A program made the translations under genes and the position numbers. 64,000 nucleotides of DNA from assembly GCA_036924085.1 (NCBI GenBank), contig JAVGWX010000009.1, positions 62,319,012-62,383,011 of the forward strand, written 5' to 3'. How positions within the stretch are numbered: the first letter of the stretch is position 1; each line of letters starts with the position of its first letter. This document shows positions 51,259 through 62,369 of the stretch, one piece after another. This stretch comes from Ariolimax columbianus (Eukaryota; Mollusca; Gastropoda; Stylommatophora; Arionidae). The notes under the pieces are model-generated. The model was not told where the DNA came from, ran no database searches, and saw nothing but the letters and a program-made list of their open reading frames with translations.

Positions 51259-51292
<34 letters not shown>
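51259..51292. repeat. (GA)n microsatellite
   Basis: An uninterrupted AGAGAG tract followed by a GGGGGCGGGGGGGAGGG segment. Confidence 0.97.
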
Positions 51293-51296
<4 letters not shown>

Positions 51297-51529
51297 GGGG
51301 CGGGGGGGAGGGTTGGGTTTTGATAGACAATCTTTCGCCATGAGAGCTCAGATGTTCCGTAGCATATCAAGGAAAGGTAAATAGTAATGAAATTGATGTT
51401 TCGCATAACAAGTGCTAGAAACAGATATAGTACGTCACGAGGAACACGCACGATGCAGACATCTTATATACTGTTATTCGCATCGCTGCTGAGAATTCAG
51501 CGTAATACCCGGAAGTATCTCAAGAACCA

Positions 51530-53540
51530 GCGTCCTAACAGAATTATCTCAAAAATCAGCGTATAACTAGAGAGATATTTGACTAGCACAGCGATCCAGC
51601 GTCTAACTAAAGAGATATTTGACTAGCACAGCGATCCAGCGTCTAACTAGAGAGATATTTGACTAGCACAGCGATCCAGCATCTAGCTAGAGAGATATTT
51701 GACTAGCCCAGCGATCTAGCGTCTAACAGAGATATTTGACTAGCACAGCGATCCAGCGTCTAACTAGAGATATATTTGACTAGCACAGCGATCCAGCGTC
51801 TAACTAGAGAGATATTTGACTAGCACAGCGATCCAGCGTCTAACTAGAGAGATATTTGACTAGCACAGCGATCCAGCGTCTAACTAGAGAGATATTTGAC
51901 TAGCACAGCGATCCAGCGTCTAACTAGAGAGATATTTGACTAGCCCAGCGATCCAGCGTCTAACTAGAGAGATATTTGACTAGCACAGCTATCCAGCGTC
52001 TAACTAGAGAGATATTTGACTAGCACATCGATCCAGCGTCTAACTAGAGAGATATTTGACTAGCACAGCGATCCAGCGTCTAACTAGAGAGATATTTGAC
52101 TAGCCCAGTGATCCAGCGTCTAACTAGAGAGATATTTGACTAGCACAGCGATCCAGCGTCTAACTAGAGAGATATTTGACTAGCACAGCGATCCAGCGTC
52201 TAACGAGAGATATTTGACTAGCCCAGCGATCCGGCGTCTAACTAGAGAGATATTTGACTAGCACAGCGATCCAGCGTCTAACTAGAGAGATATTTGATTA
52301 GCCCAGCGATCCAGCGTCTAACTAGAGAGATATTTGACTAGCACAGCGATCCAGCGTCTAACGAGAGATATTTGACTAGCACAGCTATCCAGCGTCTAAC
52401 TAGAGATATTTGACTAGCACAGCGATCCAGCGTCTAACTAGAGAGATATTTGACTAGCCCAGCGATCCAGCGTCTAACTAGAGAGATATTTGACTAGCCC
52501 AGTGATCCAGCGTCTAACTAGAGAGATATTTGACTAGCACAGCGATCCAGCGTCTAACGAGAGATATTTGACTAGCACAGCAATCCAGCGTCTAACTAGA
52601 GAGATATTTGACTAGCACAGTGATCCAGCGTCTAACTAGAGAGATATTTGACTAGCACAGTGATCCAGCGTCTAACTAGAGAGATATTTGACTAGCACAG
52701 AGATCCAGCGTCTAATTAGAGAGATATTTGACTAGCACAGAGATCCAGCGTCTAATTAGAGAGATATTTGACTAGCACAGCGATCCAGCGTCTAACTAGA
52801 GAGATATTTGACTAGCACAGCGATCCAGCGTCTAACTAGAGAGATATTTGATTAGCCCAGCGATCCAGCGTCTAACTAGAGAGATATTTGACTAGCACAG
52901 CGATCCAGCGTCTAACTAGATATTTGACTAGCACAGCGATCCAGCGTCTAACTAGAGAGATATTTGACTAGCACGGCGATCCAGCGTCTTAATAGAGAGA
53001 TATTTGACTAGCCCAGCGATTAAGCGTCTAACTAGAGAGATATTTGACTAGCACAGTGATCCAGCGTCTAACTAGAGAGATATTTGACTAGCACAGCGAT
53101 CCAGCATCTAACTAGAGAGATATTTGACTAGCACGGCGATCCAGCGTCTAACTAAAGAGATATTTGACTAGCACAGCGATCCAGCGTCTAACTAGAGAGA
53201 TATTTGACTAGCACGGCGATCCAGAGTCTAACTAGAGAGATATTTGACTAGTACAGCGATCCAGCGTCTAACTAGAGAGATATTTGACTAGCCCAGCGAT
53301 CCAGCGTCTAACTAGAGAGATATTTGACTAGCACAGCGATCCAGCGTCTAACTAAAGAGATATTTTACTAGCCCGGCGACCCAGCGTCTAACTAGAGAGA
53401 TATTTGACTAGCACAGCGATTAAGCGTCTAACTAAAGAGATATTTGACTAGCACAGCGATTAAGCGTCTAACTAAAGAGATATTTGACTAGCACAGCGAT
53501 TAAGCGTCTAACTAAAGAGATATTTGACTAGCACAGCGAT
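51530..53540. repeat. 40-bp minisatellite, about 49 units
   Basis: The unit is AGCGATCCAGCGTCTAACTA, then GAGAGATATTTGACTAGCAC. Units differ by single substitutions (CACAG/CCCAG/CACGG; CGATC/TGATC/CGATT) and a few lack GAGA or a whole half-unit, breaking any reading frame. The left edge (51470-51560) is degenerate (AGTATCTCAAGAACCAGCGT), and a CGATTAAGCG variant dominates the right end (53420-53520). Confidence 0.97.
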
Positions 53541-53880
53541 TCAGCTGTTCAACGATCACTACACCGTGGACGAGGAGAACAGGCACCAATCTTCTATTCT
53601 GTGACAATCCACATAACGGTTCGTCTATCAAGTTGTAGTTCGTAATAAAGTTTCTTTTAGTTTAGTTTAGTTCATAATTTATTACAGCCTGGCAAGGTTT
53701 GTTTTGAGTGAAGATTGGTGAGTCAGTTGTGAACGTGTAGAAATAACGTTTCATTGTTGTGTTTTATTTCCAATTAGTGTCGTAGTCAATTTGTTTAAAG
53801 TGGGAACATAGTTAGTGCAGACCCATTGCACCATGTGCTACGGTAGGTCAGCTGGAGCTGCTACACTAAGAAAAAATAAT
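53541..53880. other. Spacer with TTTAG repeats
   Basis: TTTAGTTTAGTTTAGTT at 53658-53674. No gene is seen. Confidence 0.4.
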
Positions 53881-53884
53881 AATC

Positions 53885-54290
53885 ACCAATCATATATGGC
53901 AAATTTCACTATACGGGGCTGAAACAGAGACTAGCAAAGAAATCTGAAAAAAGCTTGGAATCATTTGAAATATTTTGCTGCCTTAGAATGGAATGAGTGA
54001 GTTGAACAGAAAGAAGAGTCAATGATAATGTTCTTACTCAGGTAGACGCACTAAGACAAATATTGAAAATAATACAGAAACCAAGATCAAGTTGCCTTGG
54101 ACACCTAACGAAACATGAAATTCTACTACAGAAGATACTAGAGGGCAAAATCGGCGGGAAAAGAACCAGGGGGCGACCAAGATTCATCTTTACATCTGAG
54201 ACATGCAGACACATCAAAGCGGGAACCAATGTTGAAATGCAGTCAACTACACGGGATAGTGTTAACCGGTGAGACTTGCTAAGACAACCT
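53885..54290 (+). pseudogene. Non-LTR RT C-terminal fragment
   Basis: Pieces are LESFEIFCCLRME, then VDALRQILKIIQKPRSSCLG, HLTKHEILLQKILEGKIGGK and RTRGRPRFIF. This is the LE-F-CLRR / GH--RH--LL--ILEGKI-GKR-RGRPR layout of LINE C-termini. At least two frameshifts precede the open 69-codon part. Confidence 0.82.
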
Positions 54291-54294
54291 TACA

Positions 54295-54990
54295 ACCAGT
54301 CTTAGGACTGAGCAACTAGATGTAAGTAACTTTAAGGGCTTCATTTGAAGCTATCCTCATATCTTGTCTTCAATTATTCAGGTCAGGTTCGCATTTACAG
54401 CTCGATATATTGGAGCAGGAGGTTGCGTGGCCTATGGGTGGGACGCCCGTTTCACAATCCCAATGTACCCGATTCGAATCACACCCGTGTCGTTTGGCAG
54501 ACATATGTTATTTTTCTCGATCGCTCCTCACGTACGGAAAGTAATGGCAACTATCGCACTACATGCCTGCCAAGAAACTTATAACAGCCAAATATGTTGG
54601 CAGTTGTAAGAAGCGATGTTCTGCAAGGGACGTGCTATTTACTTACTTACTTATATATACTGTAGCATGACAGGACTAGATTATTCACACTGGGTCACTT
54701 CTTCGTGATAAGCTAACTTAATTCAGGAATGCGAGTAAATGACAACACGGCACAAAAGACACTGCGGGAATACCTGAGGAAATCACTGACCCAGATAGGT
54801 TGTGAATATATTTATATTTAAAGGGCGATAATCTAAACATTGTAGAGCAATGGTCTTAAATTCTAACTACCCTGGAGGCCGAATGAACTAAATTTAATAT
54901 AATAAGGGCGGAATGAAAACATGTCGTATACCTCGGGCCGCATGAAATCAAGTTAATGCACCAAAGGCCGAAATAATTATATAAAATATA
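54295..54990. other. LINE 3' debris and spacer
   Basis: GAAGCGATGTTCTGCAAGGG at about 54606 followed by a (TTAC)n tract (54640-54655) looks like a LINE 3' terminus (cf. GAGCGACGTTCTATAAAGGA at 21878 and 37631). The rest, including several GGGCCGAATGAA-like phrases (54880-54970) that recur at 58690-58740, is unassigned. Confidence 0.45.
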
Positions 54991-54994
54991 GTAT

Positions 54995-55260
54995 TGCTAT
55001 AGACTATAACAAGTATTTCAAAGTAAAACCAAATACAAGAACAAGAGGACATAGCTACACATTAACTACAGAAAGGTCCAGATTAGATATTAAGAAATAT
55101 TTTTTTAGTCAGAGAGTGGTGAATGCTTGGAATGCATTACCACAAGAAGTAGTGGAGGCAAGGACAATTAATACATTTAAGAATAGATCAGATGCGCATA
55201 GCTTTTAGAGGAAGAAAATGTAAATGAAGCCGGTTATTTACACTCTAAGAAAAATAAGTG
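54995..55260 (+). pseudogene. CR1-like LINE 3' end
   Basis: DYNKYFKVKPNTRTRGHSYT, then SRLDIKKYFFSQRVVNAWNA and LPQEVVEARTINTFKNRSDA, ending HSF and a stop. No frameshift in this short segment. The 3' UTR is truncated. Confidence 0.92.
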
Positions 55261-55264
55261 ACTA

Positions 55265-55640
55265 CAGTTGACCTTTGGGGGAAACTGAGAGATTTATATT
55301 TTAATTCTGCAAATTTATTGTGATATTTCCTTTAACATCCCTGGTGAACTACAAGCGTTTCCAAACTGTATATCAACCCTCATTGAGTGGACATGGTATC
55401 AGTTACGACTCGTTATAAAGGCGCATGAATTGTAATCATGTATACAAAATTCCTCTTGTGTATATGTGGCTCCAATGTTCCTACGCATGGAGACAACCAA
55501 ATCACATTTTAACTGGAAAAATATTTCGGAACATTCTGTCTTGTTATATTAAAATATATGAAAGATATTTCAAGCCGATTTGATATAATACGCTCCATCT
55601 TCATACAATTTTAATTTACAGAACAGTAATGGGGACAAGA
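55265..55640. other. Left flank of the 115-bp array
   Basis: A degenerate pre-copy of the array flank is visible: TTTCCTTTAACATCCCTGGT and TTTCCAAACTGTATATCAAC at 55325-55375 resemble the sequence just right of the array (56208-56260). No gene. Confidence 0.5.
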
Positions 55641-55644
55641 AGGG

Positions 55645-56230
55645 TAAGGAAGATAACGACAGTCGACTTTGTAGTTAGGAAGAAGTGAGGACCAGACTCT
55701 GAAATGGATCTTTGCCTTGTGCCCTTACACTAACGCAGTCATCTCCCTTTTAACATCTCTATTGAGCAATGACAGTCGACTTTGTAGTTAGGAAGAAGTG
55801 AGGACCACAGACTCTGAAATGGATCTTTGCCTTGTGCACTTACACTAACGCAGTCATCTCCCTTTTAACATCTCTATTGAGCAATGACAGTCGACTTTGT
55901 AGTTCGGAAGAAGTGAGGACCACAGACTCTGAAATGGATCTTTGCCTTGTGCCCTTACACTAACACAGTCATCTCCCTTTTAACATCTCTATTGAGCAAT
56001 GACAGTCGACTTTGTAGTTCGGAAGAAGTGAGGACCACAGACTCTGAAATGGATCTTTGCCTTGTGCCCTTACACTAACGCAGTCATCTCCCTTTTAACA
56101 TCTCTATTGAGCAATGACAGTCGACTTTGTAGTTCGGAAGAAGTGAGGACCACAGACTCTGAAATGGATCTTTGCCTTGTGCCCTTACACTAACACAGTC
56201 ATCTCCCTTTTAACATCTCTATTGAGCCGC
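55645..56230. repeat. 115-bp tandem repeat, 5 units
   Basis: Exact 115-bp spacing of the ATTGAGCAATGACAG block (55761, 55876, 55991, 56106, and the right edge at 56221). The unit includes GACTTTGTAGTTCGGAAGAA and TGGATCTTTGCCTTGTGCCC. Units are almost identical, so the expansion is recent. Confidence 0.95.
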
Positions 56231-56231
56231 A

Positions 56232-56534
56232 AGAGTTTCAAAACTGTATTTGAGCCCTTATTGAGAGTATACGATACCAGTTATGACTTCTAGTGAGATC
56301 ACAGGAATATTAATCCTGCATTAAACACTTTTCAGATGTTTTGTGGACACACTTTACCTTCAAATGAAGACAATATAATCAGAATTTGACTTTTCGAAAT
56401 AGTTGTATGGGTTTTTTTCTCGGCAAAATCTTAGACATCTACAAATATTGATCCCTATATTTGGATTTTTGAAGGAACATGAACTATCCGTATATAACAC
56501 AATTAACCTTAATCCATTTTATATGCAGTGTTTT
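56232..56534. other. Right flank of the 115-bp array
   Basis: Unique AT-rich sequence, with no feature named. Confidence 0.3.
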
Positions 56535-56800
56535 ACTCTAACTGTCTGACTGCACAATGTACATGTCAGAGAGGACCCCAGACTCCAGAACACATTCTGC
56601 AAACATGTCCACTGCACCAAGATTTCCCGTTAGAAGACATGGCCCGAGGAGAGAAACAAACAAGACAAACTGTGGTGAACCATTGAGGACTTGCGACTGA
56701 TGTGTCACTTCATGGAGGCAGCCCATCTGGTGGCATAAAACGAGCATACGAAACCGAACGCAAAGAAGAAGCAGAAGACTGTCTAAAACTCTGCCAATTA
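56535..56800 (+). pseudogene. Diverged I-group LINE C-terminus (Cys/His motif)
   Basis: Plus strand reads CTCQRGPQTPEHILQTCPLH, the CxC...H....C motif seen in the other RNase H LINE copies, followed by a G-ATDVSLHGGSPSGG segment and a RKEEAEDC end. It is a separate subfamily. Confidence 0.7.
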
Positions 56801-57124
56801 CACACGCATTCATTTCATCATTTAGATTAAAAACCATTTGACCTCCTTCCGACTCATAATTAAAAGATGAATATTTCAAATAAATATACAAGATCTTTTT
56901 TGAGAGTGTGTGTATCCAGTCTAATTTCACAATGATTCAAAAGTAATCACTATTTTAAATCAAAATTTAATTAATTAAAATAATCTCACGAATAACTAAC
57001 ATCCACGGACTTTTAAGGACCGGCAACTCAAAATAAGAAATGCTAAATACGTCCATGTTATGTGTTGTGTATCTTTAAGTGTTACATACATAACATACAC
57101 CTAAACTTGCACCTATTATATAAT
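56801..57124. other. Non-coding spacer
   Basis: AT-rich, with nothing recognised. Confidence 0.3.
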
Positions 57125-57136
57125 AAATAAAGATTT

Positions 57137-57398
57137 TTTTATTTTTTTTTATTTTTTTTGGCGTTCGCCTTATTTCTCTAATCCCCAAGGCGGTGTGCAT
57201 TGCGCTGCGTTTTTATTTTGCGCCTGTCGGCCCAGTGCATCCGACTTCAGCATGCATTTTATGTAAGGGTCTGCTTCCTCCTGCATTTTCTAAGGGTTTG
57301 CTTCCCCGGGGTAACGGCCGGTGCTGAGATGGGGATCGAACCCAGCACCTTATGGTTGTGAGCCGTGTCACATAACCACTAGGCCACGCCGTCCCCTC
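57137..57398 (-). mobile_element. tRNA-derived SINE-A with 12-bp TSD
   Basis: AAATAAAGATTT occurs at 57125-57136 and 57399-57410. On the minus strand: A box TGGCCTAGTGG, B box GGTTCGATCCC, core GCTGAAGTCGGATGCACTGG, 3' AATAAGGCGAACGCC and a long A-rich tail. Confidence 0.97.
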
Positions 57399-57410
57399 AA
57401 ATAAAGATTT

Positions 57411-58350
57411 AAAATAATATACTCCAACCAAATATATCGCCTGCATGTTATATCATATTTCATAAAATAAAATATATCATTATGCAAATTCGTTAGGTTT
57501 ATAATACCCGCATAGATAAATATATGATAAATAAAAACAATAAATAATAAAGGCTTTGTAATATCAACCACAATAATACTAAATCAATGATAGGGATATT
57601 GTATAAGGTATCCTAAACTGTGGATAAATGATCGGGGTTCTTCAATATCTTGATAAGATCATTATAAGTTTTCTGCGTACTTTTATTCTAAATTCATCCC
57701 CGAGATGACAAGAGCCAGCAGCAATCTCTGTCCAAACCACTTCAAGTCATCATCCCACCCTCCTCCTGCCCTGTCCATTGAACCCACCCCTCCCTCCTAC
57801 AAATACAAATGATGACAAGCCACTACCCATCCCGACCACAATTGATATCCGAGGACCTAATTGCAGTGGAGTATCATCGCGTTTTCCTCAAAAGTCTAAA
57901 ACTCTCTTACATCTGGAGCACGACTGGGATGAAAATATCCTTGAGAGCTGTGACCTCAAGTACTAAAACTTGTCGAACAGGGGAAGTCATCACAGATGTT
58001 CCTCGTGCCAGCGGGAAGAACTCTTAATCATTTATTTTACTTCTACAATGTTTTATTTTTATTTGTTAAATGTATATATTATTTATCATCTTCATAATCA
58101 TTCCATTTCATATATCACCTTTATACATTTCATTTCATTGTATTTTCACTTTTATTTTTCCTTCAAATATATGATGATTTGAAAAGTTGTTTACAAAGAA
58201 GAAAAAAGAAGGTCCCTATCAACTATTTGAAAAAAGAAAAAAAGGTGGGTGTAATGTACCTAAAATAAATATACCCATTCCCAAATTTGGTATCCCGATT
58301 CCTGGAATTAAAATTGAGCATATTTAACCTCCGGAACCGGACAGGGTACA
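57411..58350. other. AT-rich spacer without a recognised gene
   Basis: Two overlapping plus-strand frames near 57778-58027 show no motif. The region is otherwise low-complexity AT. Confidence 0.35.
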
Positions 58351-58440
58351 ACAAGGACTGAAATGGAGACCCCCTAACAAGGACAAAAATGGAGAACCCC
58401 TAACAAGGACAAAAATGGAGACCCCCTAACAACGATAAGA
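58350..58440. repeat. About 28-bp tandem repeat, 3 units
   Basis: Units of AACAAGGACAAAAATGGAGA plus CCCCCT. Confidence 0.9.
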
Positions 58441-58496
58441 AGGATCAACGAGAGGATCAACAAAACACACGAAACACGTTTGCATCACTGAAACAC

Positions 58497-58685
58497 TAGG
58501 TTAGGTACATTCAGATACACACATGCATCCAAGCACTGGTTTATGCGCACTGATATCGCCTAATTGACTACGGTCTGGGTGGGAAAAGGACGCACCTCCG
58601 CCAGTAGAAATTAGTGAGGCTAACATCTACGAAACAAACATTCTAAACCAGTTTAAAGACGTGAAGTTAAGTTAATTCAAGTTAA
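58497..58685 (+). mobile_element. Family E retroposon, 3' part with CR1-like tail
   Basis: CATGCATCCAAGCACTGGTT, ATTGACTACGGTCTGGGTGG and CTCCGCCAGTAGAAATTAGT match the family E insertion at 11381-11710. Here the element ends ATTCTAAACCAGTTTAAAGA then CGTGAAGTTAAGTTAA, which matches the CR1 3' terminus (TTCTAAACCAGTATAAAGAT, then GTTAAGTTAAG), instead of the poly(A) at 11699. Confidence 0.8.
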
Positions 58686-58689
58686 TCGA

Positions 58690-58985
58690 CCAAAGGCCGC
58701 ACGAAGTTAAGTTATTCGAGCAAGGGCCGAATGAAGTCAAATTAATGGTCCAAATGTTGCACGAAATATTTAGATATAGTCTCGATAATTTAATATCCGT
58801 ATCCATGGTTAGGTACTTGCGTCTTAAATCATCCCAATCTTTTCTACACATCTATCCTTATCTAAGTTTTTACTTATTTATTTCAAATAAATTATATCGA
58901 CCTATCCTCTCCTTAACCCGAAATGGAATGTCAAGCTACAGTCAGCTGTCAAATTCTCAACACCCCGATTTCCGAAAAGAAGTCA
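58690..58985. other. Non-coding spacer
   Basis: Contains short CAAAGGCCG-ACGAAGTTAA phrases also seen near 54900. No gene. Confidence 0.4.
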
Positions 58986-58989
58986 TCTA

Positions 58990-59300
58990 CTTTAACTAAA
59001 CAAGAGAATAGCAAGTCATCATCTTCAGATTGAGAACTGGGCATAACAGACTCAAGGGTCATCTTTACAACAAAATGAGGATTGGGACAGATGACAAGTG
59101 TCCATGTGGAGAGCATACCATGATCGTGGAACACATCCTACAGAGCTGCATACTCACGCAGAAAAACAAGAAGCAATACTGGCCTCGCGAGACAGATATG
59201 AGACAAAAGCTGTATGAAGATAAAACAGCCTTACAAACAAAACAACGGTGTCCTTTATAAAAGAAACCGCGACCTTAATCTGAGGATGAATGAAGAAGAA
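58990..59300 (+). pseudogene. Diverged I-group LINE C-terminus
   Basis: FRLRTGHNRLKGHLYNKMRI, then DKCPCGEHTMIVEHILQSC with a complete CxCG...H....C motif and KNKKQYWPRETDMRQKLYE. It ends in a GAAGAAGAAAAAG tail. The RNase H domain is missing by 5' truncation. Confidence 0.88.
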
Positions 59301-59423
59301 AAAGATGTCAAATACGTATGATGGGAACCTATAAAACTGTTTGGGGTGAATTAAGACGCAATTACTCAAGGTTAATTGTTTATCCTTCCACTTAAATCCA
59401 TCTAATCATTAACAATGACTAGG

Positions 59424-59742
59424 AGCAGCGCACGCATGAGCTGCTAGTGTCAGCGAACCAGAGCTGCCAAGACCCTTCTACACCTCCACGCGGTGATCCT
59501 GGATAACAGGCTGCAGCAGGGCAGACTGGCTACGGAGAAGGGATCGAAGAGGGAATGCTAGCCCGGTACTAAAAAAATGCTTGCTGAAGTCAGATGTGTT
59601 GCACCGAGAGGTGTAAATATGGCAGTCAAGCTGTAAACTACAACACAACGCATTCCGTTCTCTAGACTACATTCTGCTACTTAAGCCCTTTTCAGGGTTT
59701 GGTAGCGGGAGATTGAGAGCAAACGAAAACAAGCCAAGCCCA
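59424..59742 (+). repeat. Family B SINE, CAAGC tail
   Basis: GCATGAGCTGCTAGTGTCAG, then CCAGCGAACCAGAGCTGCC, GGGATCGAAGAGGGAATG, GCTGAAGTCAGATGTGTTGC, and an end of AAACGAAAACAAGCCAAGCC. Confidence 0.93.
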
Positions 59743-59744
59743 AA

Positions 59745-60125
59745 ATGACTAGAATAAAAGTGTAGCACCTACCATCTACATACAGACGCCTTCGGTACAA
59801 ACATTGACAAAAGCAATTAGCGGCTTGTCATTTTGCTTAGTCTGAAAATGCAGTGTAAGTTGAGAATTACGAGAACTCAAAAGACTGCTTTTGCTATTGG
59901 GGCCTTATTGAGAAGAACTGGAGACAAGAATAGGTCCACTGTCACACTGAGAGGATGTCATAAAATGAGACTAACAATGCAGCCTAACTTCTGCCATGTA
60001 GTGCATTCTCCAACTCTTAGGGACTGCAATTTTTTTTCCCTCCTATTCAAATAAGGAAAAGTCTTCTGAATTTGAAATACAATTCTGGAAACAATACCCC
60101 ATATATGATCAAAATAACTTTTTTT
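59745..60125. other. Unassigned spacer before a candidate exon
   Basis: A 73-codon plus-strand frame (59833-60054) has no motif I recognise. Confidence 0.35.
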
Positions 60126-60130
60126 TTAAA

Positions 60131-60232
60131 GTGTGATCGAAAGAAGAACAAGCAGAAGGAGCAAGAGAAGAAGACTAAGAAAATAAAAGAGGGAGTTGAT
60201 GACAAATTCTCTCCACAACCATTTGCCCTGTG
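60131..60232 (+). CDS. Candidate terminal exon of an unknown host gene
   Basis: A T-rich tract ending TTTTTTTTTAAAG precedes a frame reading CDRKKNKQKEQEKKTKKIKE, then GVDDKFSPQPFAL and a stop (TGA). The very high Lys/Glu content and a clean stop resemble a basic C-terminal tail. The AAAG acceptor is weaker than CAG, and no partner exon or nearby AATAAA is seen before about 60590, so this is tentative. Confidence 0.3.
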
Positions 60233-60239
60233 AGCAATG

Positions 60240-60915
60240 CAGCACTTCAAATATTTGCCATGCTCCGTTCCAACATGTTATCTCAGATCTGTCTCCTACG
60301 TCGATCTCTGCCTCTCTTACACGTTGACTCAATTCAATGTCACAATCAAACATTTTTTTAAAACTATCATTGGGGGTTTCCCGCGATTTATGTGGCCAAT
60401 CAGCGGATTGTCGTCGTCTAGTTTCAACATTCGTCGCGCGCAGTGGAGACGGTTATATTTTTATTTCACCGACAGAAACAAGCTACGCCCTTTGTAAAGT
60501 GAATTTTTAAAAACATATTTAAACGAAGATAAGGCAGGATTGTGTAAAAAAAAAAAAAAATTTTTTTTTTAAATCTACGGTGGATACAAATAAAAAGGAA
60601 GGAATATTCCAATTAATTAAGACACAAGTATGATGCAGAAAATGTGAAGAAATGTGTTTGGTAAAAATGTATAATTACAAATGAGCGAGAGGGAAAGAGA
60701 ATCAGCGAATGGGATGGCAACAAATGTGTAACTAAAAGTACAGTAACAAAGAAAGTTATGGCGCAGATTGTCCAAAACAATGAATTGAATCTTTTTTGTT
60801 GGGGGAGGGGGGGGGGGGGGTGTTATCAAAACAAATATAAAAGAAAGAGGCAGGAGTCTGGAGAGAGAGAGAGAGAGGAGAAAAAGTGCAACAAACCTCA
60901 CATAATAATAATTTG
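60240..60915. other. Spacer with G-run and (GA)n
   Basis: A run of 14 A followed by 10 T at about 60547-60570, G runs at about 60801-60820, and (GA)n at about 60860-60878. No gene seen. Confidence 0.5.
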
Positions 60916-60916
60916 T

Positions 60917-61157
60917 TGTTGGCGTTCGCCTTATTTCTCTATTTCCTAAGGCGGTGTGCGTTGTATTATGTTTTATTTTGCGCCTGTCGGACCAGTGCAA
61001 CCGCCTTCGACATGGCATGCATTTTATGTAATGGTCTGCTTCCTCCTGCATTTTCAAAGGGTTCGCTTCCCCAGGGTAACGCCCGGTGCTGTGATGGGGA
61101 GCGAACCCAGCACATTCGTGTTGTGAGCCGTATGACAACCACTAGCCCACACCGTCC
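60917..61157 (-). mobile_element. tRNA-derived SINE-A
   Basis: On the minus strand: A-box region GGGCTAGTGGTTGTCATACG (mutated), B box GGTTCGCTCCCC, core diverged (GAAGGCGGTTGCACTGGTCC), 3' end AAATAAGGCGAACGCC. CCTCACA occurs on both flanks (60896 and about 61153) and may be a short TSD. Confidence 0.88.
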
Positions 61158-61159
61158 TC

Positions 61160-61415
61160 ACAAATAGAACGAGATAAAAGAATGCGAGTTGGTAATTGAA
61201 CGTCTAGATGAGCTGGGAGATGATCACGAAGGAGTGAGTGCTAGATATCAGCGGGTGTTTCAATTACGGTCCAAGAGATAATAGTGATATACATTTCCGA
61301 CTGAATGTATCACACTTATCAGTGGTGGAACATGATCTTTGGTTGGGGGAGGTGGGACATCAAGTAAAGGCAATCATAAGAACTAGTGTCAGACAAATAC
61401 GAGTGTTCAAAAAGT
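61160..61415. other. Non-coding spacer
   Basis: Nothing recognised. Confidence 0.3.
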
Positions 61416-61419
61416 ATCC

Positions 61420-61935
61420 GAGATTTCGGCCGGTAAAATACAATTACTAGCCTGGAGGTTTTAAACTCTAATCCCTTTGGGACTCCAGACACTTCTCTCA
61501 ACGTTCTCGCCATTGTTGGAAGAATTTCATAAAGGTCTCTTTGGGAATGGAGTACGCGTTCCGAATAATGTCTTATTGTGACACAAATCGGGTTCCTTGC
61601 AGCTTGGGGAACAGCCAAAAATGGCGAGGAGCCATGTCGGGAGAACGGGGAACCTGGCGAACCAGAGGAAGGTTGTGTTTAGCCAAGAAAGTATATTTCA
61701 GATGCGAAGAATGAGTGGCTGCGTTGTCACGATGGAGTTGCCAGGTTCTTGTTGTCCACAGGTCCAGTCGTTTGTATCGAAAAACATCATGAAGGTGATA
61801 GATGACCTACAGGTAGCGCTTTTTGATGTTTGACCTTGTCGTGCGTACTCCTGGTGCACAACCCCAGGGGAGTACAAGAAAATGGTCAACATGACTTTGA
61901 CATTGATGCGCACATGGTGAATGAAAACACGACGG
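61420..61935 (-). pseudogene. Mariner-like transposase fragment (mos1-like group)
   Basis: On the minus strand VRINVKVMLTIFLYSPGVVH, QEYARQGQTSKSATCR, WTCGQQEPGNSIVTTQ (frame-shifted equivalent of the HHDNAPAHS segment), then FGTRTPFPKRPL and a degenerate C-terminus. Of the catalytic triad, the first Asp lies outside the fragment. Several frameshifts. It abuts the minisatellite at its 5' side. Confidence 0.8.
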
Positions 61936-61939
61936 GTGT

Positions 61940-62368
61940 TCACTTCACTTAACACTGACAGGCTGACTACCAGCGCCTGACGGGTACTTACTACACTCAA
62001 CACTGACAGGCTGACTGCCAGCGACTGACGGGTACCCACTACACTGACAGGCTGACTACCAGCGACTGACGGGTACTCACTACACTGACAGGCTGACTAC
62101 CAGCGCCTGACGGGTACTTACTACACTCAACACTGACAGGCTGACTGCCAGCGACTGACGGGTACCCACTACACTCAAAACTGAAAGGCTGACTGTCAGT
62201 GACTGACGGGTACTCACTACACTGACAGGCTGACTACCAGCGACTGACGGGTACTCACTACACTGACATGCTGACTGCCAGTGACTGACGGATACTCACT
62301 ACACTCAAAACTGAAAGGCTGACTGCCAGTGACTGACGGGTACTCAGTACACTCAACACTCACGTACA
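61940..62368. repeat. Compound 40-60-bp tandem repeat
   Basis: Units of GACAGGCTGACTACCAGCGA, CTGACGGGTACTCACTACAC with or without a TCAACACT extension, about 10 copies. The two unit lengths alternate irregularly. Confidence 0.93.
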
Positions 62369-62369
62369 T

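Noticed and set aside
51530..53540. CRISPR-like array of 40-bp units
   Set aside because: Units are contiguous with no unique spacers, and the context is eukaryotic. It is a minisatellite. The same holds for the 36-, 63- and 115-bp arrays.
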